Shown here piece by piece: positions 6,641 through 13,639 of a stretch of 52,064 nt of DNA. The notes under the pieces were generated by a model. The model searched no databases and was not told the DNA's origin. It saw nothing but the letters and a program-made list of their open reading frames with translations. This stretch comes from Clostridia bacterium. GTDB lineage: Bacteria > Bacillota > Clostridia > Christensenellales > Borkfalkiaceae. Location of the stretch: the NCBI GenBank assembly GCA_017399035.1, contig JAFQEM010000025.1:1-52064 (forward strand), in the 5' to 3' direction. Position 1 is the stretch's first letter; each line of letters starts with the position of its first letter. Made by a program: the position numbers and the translations under genes.

Positions 6641-7552
6641 ATGTATGACTTAATAGTTATAGGCGCAGGCGCGGCAGGGATGACCTCCGCGCTATACGCT
6701 TTAAGAAATAGTAAAACGGTTTTAGTGTTAGAGAGTGAAAGTTTAGGCGGGCAGATAGCAAACTCGCCAAGACTTGAAAATTATCCGTCAATCAAAGAGA
6801 TTAGTGGCGAACAGTTTGCAGAAAATCTTTACGACCAAATAACTGCACACGGCGCAGACCTTGAAATTGAAAAAGTTGTAGCCATAGAAAAACTTGGCGA
6901 AGGTAATTTTAAGGTTAAAACTGAATATAACGAATATTTTTCAAAGAGCGTAGTTATAGCGTCAGGTGTTAAACATAAACATTTGCGCACCAAATCCGAT
7001 AGAGAAGATTTGGTTGGTAAAGGCGTTTACTATTGCGCTATATGCGACGGCGCATTTTATAAGGGGCAAGAAGTAGCGGTTATAGGTGATGCAAACACCG
7101 CCCTTCAATATAGCCTTCTTTTAGCAAGTTATTGCAAAAAAGTATATATTTATACGCTTTTTGACAAGTTTTTTGGGGATAAAGCGCACGTCAAGGCGCT
7201 TATGGCAAAAGACAATATAGAATGGCGACCAAACACAAGTGTAACCGATTTTATCGGTGAAGACGAACTTAAAGCAATAGAATATAAAGATGCAGACGGC
7301 AATATAAAAACACACGAATTGCCCGCCGTTTTCGTTGCTATAGGGCAAGTTCCCGATAACAAGGCGTTTGAAAATCTTGTAGATATAGACAAGATGGGTT
7401 ACATTATTGCAGACGAAAGTTGTAAAACTAAAACTGAAGGTCTTTACGTTGCGGGCGACTGCAGAACCAAAGCGGTTAGACAGGTTGCAACCGCCGTTTC
7501 TGACGGTGCAATAGCGGCAACCAACGCTTGCCTTTACATTGAGAGTTTATAA
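6641..7552 (+). CDS. Thioredoxin-reductase-like flavoprotein lacking NADPH motifs
   Basis: 303-residue low-molecular-weight thioredoxin-reductase fold. FAD site GAGAAG at 8-13, redox-active CAICDG at 132-137 and the C-terminal FAD motif GLYVAGDCR (267-275). In the pyridine-nucleotide domain the usual GGGxxA is replaced by GDANTA (149-154), and the HRRxxxR motif is absent (YIYTLFDKFFGD instead). These losses are known from ferredoxin-dependent flavin thioredoxin reductases of clostridia, so the donor may be ferredoxin rather than NADPH. It starts 2 bp after nrdD with no clear ribosome binding site, so translation is probably coupled. It plausibly reduces the NrdD redoxin domain. Confidence 0.9.
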   Translation: MYDLIVIGAGAAGMTSALYALRNSKTVLVLESESLGGQIANSPRLENYPSIKEISGEQFAENLYDQITAHGADLEIEKVVAIEKLGEGNFKVKTEYNEYFSKSVVIASGVKHKHLRTKSDREDLVGKGVYYCAICDGAFYKGQEVAVIGDANTALQYSLLLASYCKKVYIYTLFDKFFGDKAHVKALMAKDNIEWRPNTSVTDFIGEDELKAIEYKDADGNIKTHELPAVFVAIGQVPDNKAFENLVDIDKMGYIIADESCKTKTEGLYVAGDCRTKAVRQVATAVSDGAIAATNACLYIESL

Positions 7553-7559
7553 AAAAATT

Positions 7560-7597
7560 ACAGTCATTTTCACAAAAAAGTGGAAGTGACTGTTTTT
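7560..7597 (+). terminator. Terminator of the nrdD operon
   Basis: A 14-bp fully paired stem (7560-7573 with 7580-7593, including two T-G pairs), loop of six A, then TTTT. Confidence 0.9.
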
Positions 7598-7655
7598 AGT
7601 TTTATAATTAAATTAAAATTTAGATTTTTAAAATGCTTAAAGTTCTATAAATAAA

Positions 7656-7684
7656 TTGACAATAAATTTTATCCGTGTTATACT
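7656..7684 (+). promoter_or_regulatory. Promoter of the SIS-isomerase gene
   Basis: TTGACA (7656-7661), 17-bp spacer, TATACT (7679-7684); about 60 bp before the start codon. Confidence 0.85.
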
Positions 7685-7750
7685 TTTGATGTCTGTGATT
7701 GTGTTGCGATATTTTTAAGCACTAAAATAAGAAAAATACAGGTGGTTATT

Positions 7751-8347
7751 ATGCAGAAAGAAACTATAAAAGCAGTAAAAGAGGCTTATAAAATAGAGGC
7801 GGAATGTATTACTACAATGCTCGATTATCTTGATGAACAACAGTTTGAAAAAGCGGTTGAACTTCTCAAAAATGCAACAAGAATAGGTACTTGCGGTTGT
7901 GGGCACTCTGGCATAATTTGTCAACATTTGGCGCATCTTTTGTGCTGTATTGAACAACCTGCAAGATTTATTTCACCTGCAGAGGCTGTTCACGGCGCAA
8001 CTGGTTTTTTACAAGAAGGCGACGTTATGGTTTTTGCATCACGCGGTGGCAAAACCAAAGAACTTCTTCCTATAATTGACATATGCAAAGCAAAGGGCGT
8101 TAAAATTATTTCTATAACAGAAAATATGGAAAGCCCCTTGGCGCTAAACGCAGATGCGGTTATTAAACAATACGTTAATAGAGAAACCGATAAATATAAT
8201 TCACAAGGCACAACTTCTACCACTGCGCTCTGTATGATTTGTCACGCACTTCAAACTGCGCTTATAGAAGAAACTGGCTTTAAGAACGAACAATTTGCGC
8301 TCATTCACCCAGGTGGGGCTGTGGGCGAAAGGTTAAATAAAAAATAA
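7751..8347 (+). CDS. SIS-domain phosphosugar isomerase (KdsD/GutQ-like, no CBS domains)
   Basis: 198 residues forming one SIS domain. Characteristic stretches are GTCGCGHSGIICQHLAHLL (sugar-phosphate loop), FISPAEAVHGATGFLQEGDV and FASRGGKTKELL, and the terminal HPGGAVGERL closely follows the arabinose-5-phosphate isomerase pattern HPGGxLGRRL. The two CBS domains of KdsD are absent, so it is a free-standing isomerase domain. Expected reaction: aldose/ketose phosphate interconversion; the substrate is unknown. Start ATG 7751 follows AGGTGG (7740-7745); the upstream GTG at 7742 overlaps that site and is rejected. It heads the 7.7-10.7 kb sugar genes. Confidence 0.8.
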   Translation: MQKETIKAVKEAYKIEAECITTMLDYLDEQQFEKAVELLKNATRIGTCGCGHSGIICQHLAHLLCCIEQPARFISPAEAVHGATGFLQEGDVMVFASRGGKTKELLPIIDICKAKGVKIISITENMESPLALNADAVIKQYVNRETDKYNSQGTTSTTALCMICHALQTALIEETGFKNEQFALIHPGGAVGERLNKK

Positions 8348-8474
8348 TTAAAAGGTTGAAGTGTTTTTAGGTTTTGCTAAAAACTGGGGTAAAAGTATTT
8401 ATGTGTTTTAATAAGAAGGAAACTCTTTTCCGAAGTCGTTTCCCTCTTAACTCCCTTCACAAACTCCTCAAAAC

Positions 8475-8500
8475 CCCTTAATCCCCTTATTCTTTAAGGG
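8475..8500. repeat. Dispersed intergenic repeat, copy 1
   Basis: 22 bp (8475-8496, from CCCTTAATCCCC to TTCTTTA) are identical to 34155-34176, about 25.7 kb away. The 3' half folds as CCCTT/AAGGG here. Both copies are in gene-free DNA and are followed by G-run then AAAATTAAA-like sequence. Confidence 0.7.
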
Positions 8501-8522
8501 AAAATTAAATTTGGTAATGTTT

Positions 8523-9341
8523 ATGGAAAGATATTTAAGATTTCCTGACGGAAAGGCAAAAGCGCTTACTTTAAGTTATGACGACGGCGTTATATACGAC
8601 CAACGTCTAATTGAAATAATGCAAAAGAACGGCGTGAAAGGTACTTTTAACATAAATAGCGGGCTAGTCGGCGGTGGCCGTAGGCTTACGAAAGAGCAAT
8701 GCATTGACCTATATTCAAATTCGGGTATGGAAGTTGCAATTCACGGTTATAAACACCTTTGGCCAAACGCAATTCACGGTATTGATATTTATAAAGAGAT
8801 TGCCGTTGATAAAGAAAACCTTGAAGAGTGGTTTGGTGGCGTTATCCGTGGTATGGCGTACGCACAGGGCAGATATTCTGACGAACTTATCGACGCGCTA
8901 AAAATTATGGACGTTGCTTATTCAAGAACGGTGGAAAGCACTTATACTTTTGCAATTCCTACCGACTGGTTAAGGTTAAACCCCACTTGCCATCATAAAA
9001 GTGAAAGGTTAAAAGAACTTGTAAATCAGTTTAACGATGCAAACCCAAATCAAACAAGAAACAAACAACCTTTGCTTTTCTATCTTTGGGGTCATAGTTA
9101 CGAATTTGAAGATAATAACAACTGGCATATTATAGAAAGGTTTTGTGAAAGCGTTGGTAATCGTGAAGACGTTTGGTACGCTACCAACATACAAATTTAC
9201 GATTACGTAAAAGCGTATGAAAATTTGCATTTTTCCGCAAACGGAAAGTGCGTTCAAAATAATTCGGCAATAGACGTTTACTTTTTTGCTAAAGGCAAAA
9301 CTCAAGTTGCAAAAGCCGGCACCACTACTGAAATATTTTAA
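8523..9341 (+). CDS. Polysaccharide deacetylase family (NodB/CE4-like) protein
   Basis: About 272 residues with a NodB homology fold: LTLSYDDG near the N-terminus (metal-binding DD), GVKGTFNINSG, the motif EVAIHGYKH (metal-binding His pair) and LFYLWGHSYEFE. CE4 enzymes are metal-dependent de-N- or de-O-acetylases. No signal peptide or membrane span is visible, so it would act in the cytoplasm on a soluble acetylated sugar rather than on peptidoglycan. The start is uncertain: ATG 8523 gives the usual MERYLRFPDGK N-terminus but has no good ribosome binding site; TTG 8511 is 10 nt from AAGGG. It lies 11 bp before the TIM-like gene. Confidence 0.75.
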   Translation: MERYLRFPDGKAKALTLSYDDGVIYDQRLIEIMQKNGVKGTFNINSGLVGGGRRLTKEQCIDLYSNSGMEVAIHGYKHLWPNAIHGIDIYKEIAVDKENLEEWFGGVIRGMAYAQGRYSDELIDALKIMDVAYSRTVESTYTFAIPTDWLRLNPTCHHKSERLKELVNQFNDANPNQTRNKQPLLFYLWGHSYEFEDNNNWHIIERFCESVGNREDVWYATNIQIYDYVKAYENLHFSANGKCVQNNSAIDVYFFAKGKTQVAKAGTTTEIF

Positions 9342-9352
9342 GGAGAAAACTT

Positions 9353-10057
9353 ATGTATAAAGATTATAAGATTAGCGAACCGTTTTTTGAATACGGCCCA
9401 AAATGCTATATGTATGGCGAAACGCTTGTAGAAATGGCAAAAGGGCTAGACAAACTTGCCGAAAAATACGGCGTAGACGTTATTTTAGATATTCCCGATA
9501 CGGAAATTTATAACGTTGCTAAAAACGTAAAAAGAGTTCACGTTTATTCACAACATATGGACTCAATTCCCGTAGGTCGTGGAATGGGCAGAACACTTCC
9601 CGAGGCGGTTAAGGCAGCAGGTGCAGTTGGCGTTATGCTAAATCACGCTGAAAGAAAACTTACTTTAGAAGAAATTGAAAAGGCTATCAAGCGTGCAGAC
9701 GAACTTGGTCTTGCAACTATGGTATGCGCAGATTCTATTGAAGAAGTTAAAGCCATTGCAAAACTAGGGCCTAACATCTTGGTTGCTGAACCCACCGAAC
9801 TTATCGGAACGGGCAAACCTGCAGATAAAGAATACGTTGACGAAGTAATTAGGGTTATTAGAGAAATCAACCCCGCAATCAAACCTTTCCCGTCGGCAGG
9901 TATTACAAAGGGGCAAGATTGCTATAACATAATCAAAGCAGGCGCGTCAGCATCTGGTTGTTCATCTGCAATCGCAAAGGCAGAAAACCCCTTGGCTCTT
10001 GCTGAAGAAATGATAGCAGCAGTTAGAAAGGCTTACGACGAAACTCATAACAAATAA
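9353..10057 (+). CDS. Archaeal-type triose-phosphate isomerase homologue
   Basis: 234-residue TIM barrel that resembles the short archaeal triose-phosphate isomerases rather than the ~250-residue bacterial enzyme. Expected catalytic residues are present: K17 (GPKCYMYGE), H98 (MLNHAER) and E146 (LVAEPTELIGTGKP), and the phosphate loop around SAGITKG. In a sugar cluster it is more likely a specialised isomerase of a C3 or C4 phosphate (compare the TIM-like erythrulose-phosphate isomerases) than the glycolytic enzyme; this is inference. Start ATG follows AAGGAG (9341-9346), 11 bp after the deacetylase gene. Confidence 0.85.
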   Translation: MYKDYKISEPFFEYGPKCYMYGETLVEMAKGLDKLAEKYGVDVILDIPDTEIYNVAKNVKRVHVYSQHMDSIPVGRGMGRTLPEAVKAAGAVGVMLNHAERKLTLEEIEKAIKRADELGLATMVCADSIEEVKAIAKLGPNILVAEPTELIGTGKPADKEYVDEVIRVIREINPAIKPFPSAGITKGQDCYNIIKAGASASGCSSAIAKAENPLALAEEMIAAVRKAYDETHNK

Positions 10058-10095
10058 AAATAAAAAAATTTAACATATAAAGGAGAAAACGCACT

Positions 10096-10716
10096 ATGGA
10101 ATACAAAATTTTCCAAAAAGAAATCGAACTTCAATCAAGAGGCTGGATTCCCACTTTCCACGACATCAGAAAGGAAATCCTTGAAATCGTAGAGGCATCT
10201 GGAGTTAAGAACGGCACCGTTGCAATCGTATCACACCACACAACTTGTTCTGTAATGGTTCAAGAATGTTCACACGATATCGATTCTTTCGACCTCGAAT
10301 ATCTTCAACACGACCTTCTTGACATAATGAGAAAGATGATTCCTGACTTTGCAGAAGAACATCAATATCGTCACCCTGGTCCTATCCACGTTCAATACGG
10401 CAGACACGTTAACGAACCTGGCGACTATTCTTCAATGAACACCGACGGACACCTTCGTTCAGTTTTCTTTGGCAGAAGTGAAACTTTAACCATTAAAGAT
10501 GGTAAACTCGATTTAGGTTTGTTTGCACACATCTACTTCATTGACTGGGACCACGTTATTGCTCGTCGTAGACAAGTTAACGTTACCGTTATGGGTACTA
10601 CTGAAGACGTAGGTGATAGAAAGTGGAACGACGGAAAGGTTATTGATACCAAACGTAAATTCACTGAAGAAGAAAAGGCTTACGATATCCACTACGACCT
10701 TCAACAACAAAGATAA
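10096..10716 (+). CDS. YjbQ-family (UPF0047) protein, extended
   Basis: 206 residues. The core has the family signatures ILEIVEASGVKNGTVAIVSHHTTCSVMVQE, a His/Gly/Asn-rich NTDGHLRSVFFG and LGLFAHIYFIDWD...RQVNVTVMG. YjbQ proteins are small trimers; E. coli YjbQ has weak thiamine-phosphate synthase activity but the true role is unsettled. Typical members have ~130-140 residues; this one has an insertion around the central RHPGPIHVQYGRHVN region and a ~35-residue charged C-terminal tail. The start follows AAGGAG (10080-10085). It is co-directional with the TIM-like gene and probably co-transcribed. Confidence 0.85.
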   Translation: MEYKIFQKEIELQSRGWIPTFHDIRKEILEIVEASGVKNGTVAIVSHHTTCSVMVQECSHDIDSFDLEYLQHDLLDIMRKMIPDFAEEHQYRHPGPIHVQYGRHVNEPGDYSSMNTDGHLRSVFFGRSETLTIKDGKLDLGLFAHIYFIDWDHVIARRRQVNVTVMGTTEDVGDRKWNDGKVIDTKRKFTEEEKAYDIHYDLQQQR

Positions 10717-10734
10717 TTTATCAACCGAAACAAA

Positions 10735-10772
10735 ATTTACCCGTCGGAATTTTCGGCGGGTAAATTGTTTGC
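10735..10772 (+). terminator. Terminator after yjbQ-like gene
   Basis: ATTTACCCG (10735-10743) pairs with CGGGTAAAT (10757-10765) with an inner CGGAA/TTCG helix; TGTTTGC follows. The T-run is weak, so partial read-through into the permease gene is possible. Confidence 0.7.
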
Positions 10773-10792
10773 ATTTTTAAGGAAAAAATAAA

Positions 10793-11824
10793 ATGGTTTT
10801 TACAACTACTCTGCAACAGGTAGCAATACTTTTAATATTCATATTTATAGGCTACTTTTTTAGAAAAATCAATATAATAACTGACGACGGAAGAAAGGTT
10901 TTAGCAAAACTTTTAGTTAACCTTTTTGCACCTTGTTATTCGGTAATAAGTTTATCCACCGTCGTAAACGTACAAGATATAACTAAATATCTTTTGATGC
11001 TGTTGGTGGGTATAGGCGTTGCCATAATAAGCGCAATTTTAGCAATTCCATTTGCAAAACTTTTTGCAAAAGATAAGTTTAACAGAAACATTTTATCTTA
11101 CGCATTTGCTTTTGGTAATATCGGCTATTTTGGATATCCGTTGATTTACGGCGTATTTGGCGCAGTTGCAAGGGCGCAAATGATGCTGTTTTGCGTTCCT
11201 ATGACCGTTTTAATTTATTCTTACGGTTATTATATTTTAACTCAACCGCCTGAAAAAGTTGATGAAAACGGCAATCCCGTAACTCGTGCGCCACGCACGT
11301 TGAAACAAAAACTTTCTTTTCTTTATTCAATGCCTATGATAGGTCTTTACGTAGGTATTACGCTTGGGCTTTTAAGTAGTGGGCTAAACTTTGAAATTCC
11401 AAAATTTTTCACCGATTTAATTAAAAAGGCGGGGGATTGTCAAAGCGCGCCTGCAATGTTAATAACTGGCGCAGTTTTAGCAAAGTTGAGTTTTAAAGAA
11501 CTGTTTACGTCGCTTAAACCATATCTGATAGGTTTAGTTAGATTAGTTGTGTTCCCGTTAGTGTTCGCAGGTATATTTGCAATAATTTATCTTTGCGGTT
11601 GGCAAGATGCAAACTTTGCAAGAATAGCGTTCATAGCCATAATTTCCGTTTCAATGCCTGTGGGTATGAACACCGTTGTTTATCCTGAATCGGTAGGAAT
11701 GGACAGTACGGAAGGCGCAAAAACTTGCTTTATATCTTACGTTATGGCGTTAATCACGTTGCCCGTAATTTATATGGTGGCAATGAACGTTCTAAATTTA
11801 ACCATAGCCACGTTCGGCGCATAA
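10793..11824 (+). CDS. AEC (auxin efflux carrier) family permease
   Basis: 343-residue integral membrane protein with about ten hydrophobic spans in two bundles separated by a hydrophilic loop (about residues 155-178, PEKVDENGNPVTRAPRTLKQK). The N-terminal AILLIFIFIGYFFRK and the late motif SVSMPVGMNTVVYPE are typical of AEC carriers, which usually move organic acids, amino acids or similar anions. Here it may export or import an intermediate of the neighbouring sugar genes; the substrate is unknown. AAGGA precedes the ATG. A bidirectional terminator ends it against the convergent AraC gene. Confidence 0.88.
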   Translation: MVFTTTLQQVAILLIFIFIGYFFRKINIITDDGRKVLAKLLVNLFAPCYSVISLSTVVNVQDITKYLLMLLVGIGVAIISAILAIPFAKLFAKDKFNRNILSYAFAFGNIGYFGYPLIYGVFGAVARAQMMLFCVPMTVLIYSYGYYILTQPPEKVDENGNPVTRAPRTLKQKLSFLYSMPMIGLYVGITLGLLSSGLNFEIPKFFTDLIKKAGDCQSAPAMLITGAVLAKLSFKELFTSLKPYLIGLVRLVVFPLVFAGIFAIIYLCGWQDANFARIAFIAIISVSMPVGMNTVVYPESVGMDSTEGAKTCFISYVMALITLPVIYMVAMNVLNLTIATFGA

Positions 11825-11839
11825 ACGTTAAAACAACTT

Positions 11840-11873
11840 AAAACGCGTTGCGGTTTATTCCGCAACGCGTTTT
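11840..11873. terminator. Bidirectional terminator between convergent genes
   Basis: A perfect 14-bp stem AAAACGCGTTGCGG (11840-11853) with CCGCAACGCGTTTT (11860-11873), A-run on one side and T-run on the other. The stop codon of the AraC-type gene (11855-11857) lies in the loop, so its last codons form one arm. Confidence 0.9.
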
Positions 11874-12733
11874 TTATATTCGGTTGGTGCAATTCCAGTT
11901 ATTTTCTTAAACGTCTTTGAAAAATAATTTGGGGTGTCAAAACATAATTTTTCAGCAATTTCTTTTATAGTTAAACTTTCTTTCCTAATCATTTCTTTGG
12001 CTTTTTTAATTTTAAGTTCGCTATAAAATGCCATAACGCTTTTATTAGTTGCCCACTTAAACTGTTTAAAAACGTAAGCCTTGCTATAATTTATTTTACG
12101 ACTAATATCGTCAATGCTTACTCTACCAAAAATATTTTCTTTCAATATTTTAATAATATCTTCTGCAAGTTTATTGTTAATTTCCGTCTCTTGTAAAAAA
12201 ACGTCGTTTCCGTCTTGGGTTTCAGTCATTGACCGCATAACGTCAATAAGCAAAGTTTCAACGTAATTTTTTATAAGTTGTTCACCACCCAAGGTTGGTT
12301 GGGGCAAAAGGTTCATAATATCCGTCGCTAGGTCATAAAAAGTTATATCGTAAGTTCTTTTTGCAATCTCAATGATTTCTTTAATATATTTTAATTGTCT
12401 ATTGTTTAATTTAACTTTTCTATCCGAAAAAAACCTCATAGACTCTGACAAGCACTCAAAAGATAAAACAAAAACCCCCGCGTTTTCGTTTCCGTCTACC
12501 GTAAGCGAGTGCAGTTCGTTTGGCTTATGAAAATAAATATCCCCATCGTTTAAGTTTACTTCTTTTCCGTCAGCCGTGCAAGTAACTTTGCCTTTAACTG
12601 CGCAAACTATTTCCCAAAAGTCGTGCTTTTCTTCTTCGTGAAAAAATTTTCCGTTTAGTTCTAAATAATGTATAACTACAATTTTGTTTACTAATAGTAA
12701 ACTTTTAATTTTATGCTTAAAATATTTTTTCAT
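11855..12733 (-). CDS. AraC-family transcriptional regulator
   Basis: About 292 residues. An N-terminal cupin-like sensor (HDFWEIVCAVKGKV... DGDIYFHKPNELHSL) precedes a C-terminal AraC double helix-turn-helix (ISRKINYSKAYVFKQFKWATN ... TIKEIAEKLCFDTPNYFSKTFKKITGIAPTEY). AraC regulators of this architecture bind small sugars or their derivatives. It is divergent from the PIG-L/NagB/kinase operon and probably controls it. I place the start at ATG 12733: an ATG six codons upstream (12751) overlaps the gene's own -10 and would lie before the transcription start. The chosen ATG then sits at the predicted +1, so the mRNA may be leaderless. Confidence 0.9.
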   Translation of the reverse strand: MKKYFKHKIKSLLLVNKIVVIHYLELNGKFFHEEEKHDFWEIVCAVKGKVTCTADGKEVNLNDGDIYFHKPNELHSLTVDGNENAGVFVLSFECLSESMRFFSDRKVKLNNRQLKYIKEIIEIAKRTYDITFYDLATDIMNLLPQPTLGGEQLIKNYVETLLIDVMRSMTETQDGNDVFLQETEINNKLAEDIIKILKENIFGRVSIDDISRKINYSKAYVFKQFKWATNKSVMAFYSELKIKKAKEMIRKESLTIKEIAEKLCFDTPNYFSKTFKKITGIAPTEYKKRVAE

Positions 12734-12739
12734 AAATAG

Positions 12740-12768
12740 AGTATAATGCAATATAATTTTTTTGTCAA
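12740..12768 (-). promoter_or_regulatory. Promoter of the AraC-type gene
   Basis: On the minus strand TTGACA (12768-12763), 17-bp spacer, TATACT (12745-12740), both consensus or near consensus. Predicted +1 is at about 12733, the chosen start codon. Confidence 0.85.
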
Positions 12769-12799
12769 GTATATTATTTTACTCTTTTTGTATATTATT
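12769..12799. promoter_or_regulatory. Direct repeat resembling AraC half-sites
   Basis: GTATATTATT occurs at 12769-12778 and 12790-12799, 21 bp apart and in the same orientation, between the two divergent promoters. Direct repeats two helical turns apart are the normal binding geometry of AraC-family dimers. The second copy lies just upstream of the -35 of the PIG-L operon. Confidence 0.6.
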
Positions 12800-12804
12800 A
12801 GACA

Positions 12805-12833
12805 TTGTTTTTTTTGTTAAATTATGGTACAAT
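12805..12833 (+). promoter_or_regulatory. Promoter of the PIG-L/NagB/kinase operon
   Basis: TTGTTT (12805-12810), 17-bp spacer, TACAAT (12828-12833), 29 bp before the start codon of the deacetylase. The weak -35 fits an activator-dependent promoter. Confidence 0.7.
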
Positions 12834-12862
12834 AATTAAAAAGTTAAAAGGAGAAAAGGAAA

Positions 12863-13585
12863 ATGAGAATTCTTGCAATAGGCGCTCATCCCGACGATAT
12901 AGAAATTGCTTGTTCGGGAACTTTGGCAAAATGCGTTCAAAGGGGCGATACAGTTATCGTTTGCCACGTTTCAAGCGGTGATTTAGGGCACGTTATTATT
13001 CCACCTGAAGAACTTAAAGTAATGCGTGCAAACGAGGCTAAAAAGGCAGGTTCACTAGCAGGCATTGAAGTTATTTGGGGTGGCTTTAACGACCTTGATA
13101 TATATGATAACAATAAAGAGGCTCGTGATAAGATGGTTGACGTAATTCGTTATGCAAACCCAGACCTTATAATTACTCACGACCCAGACGACTATATGCC
13201 CGACCACACTGCAGTTTCTAAACTTGTGTTTGATGCGTCGTTTACAGCAACGCTTCCTAACTATAAATGTAGCGTTCATAAGTATACTACGGACGACACG
13301 CCTGCAAAACTCGTTCCTATTTATTATATGGACACGCTTGCAGGGGTAAACTTCAATCCGACTATGTTCGTTGACGTTAGCGAAACTATTGATTTGAAGA
13401 TACAAATGCTTTCTTGTCACGAAAGTCAAATAGTATGGATGAGAGACCACGACCATATAGATTTTTGCGATATGGTAAAAACTTGTTCAAGATATCGTGG
13501 ATATCAATGTGGCGCAGAATACGCTGAAGGCTTTAAGCAATGCCAAGTTTATTTAAAAGGCACAACAAAGCGTTTGTTGCCGTAA
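12863..13585 (+). CDS. PIG-L/LmbE-family deacetylase
   Basis: 240-residue zinc-dependent de-N-acetylase fold. The signature AHPDDIE is at residues 8-14 (metal ligands H9, D12), and DHTAVS (114-119) supplies the third ligand H115. Relatives (BshB, MshB, diacetylchitobiose deacetylase) remove acetyl groups from N-acetylglucosamine-type sugars. First gene of a tight five-gene operon that includes a NagB-like protein, which makes an amino-sugar substrate likely. AAGGAG (12849-12854) precedes the ATG. No signal peptide, so cytoplasmic. Confidence 0.9.
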   Translation: MRILAIGAHPDDIEIACSGTLAKCVQRGDTVIVCHVSSGDLGHVIIPPEELKVMRANEAKKAGSLAGIEVIWGGFNDLDIYDNNKEARDKMVDVIRYANPDLIITHDPDDYMPDHTAVSKLVFDASFTATLPNYKCSVHKYTTDDTPAKLVPIYYMDTLAGVNFNPTMFVDVSETIDLKIQMLSCHESQIVWMRDHDHIDFCDMVKTCSRYRGYQCGAEYAEGFKQCQVYLKGTTKRLLP

Positions 13586-13639
13586 ATAAACGTCAATAAA
13601 TTGAAAAATAATAGTTTTATATATAAGGAGAAAATAAAA

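Noticed and set aside
9353-10057. Call as the housekeeping glycolytic triose-phosphate isomerase
   Set aside because: Archaeal-type sequence in a sugar cluster and away from gapA/pgk; kept as a homologue with open substrate.
11840-11873. AACGCGTT in this terminator as a second copy of the palindrome in the sigma promoter
   Set aside because: It is explained by the terminator stem; the shared 8 bp is likely chance.
12733-12751. Start of the AraC-type protein at ATG 12751
   Set aside because: This ATG lies in the promoter (before the predicted transcription start) and the -10 would be coding sequence.
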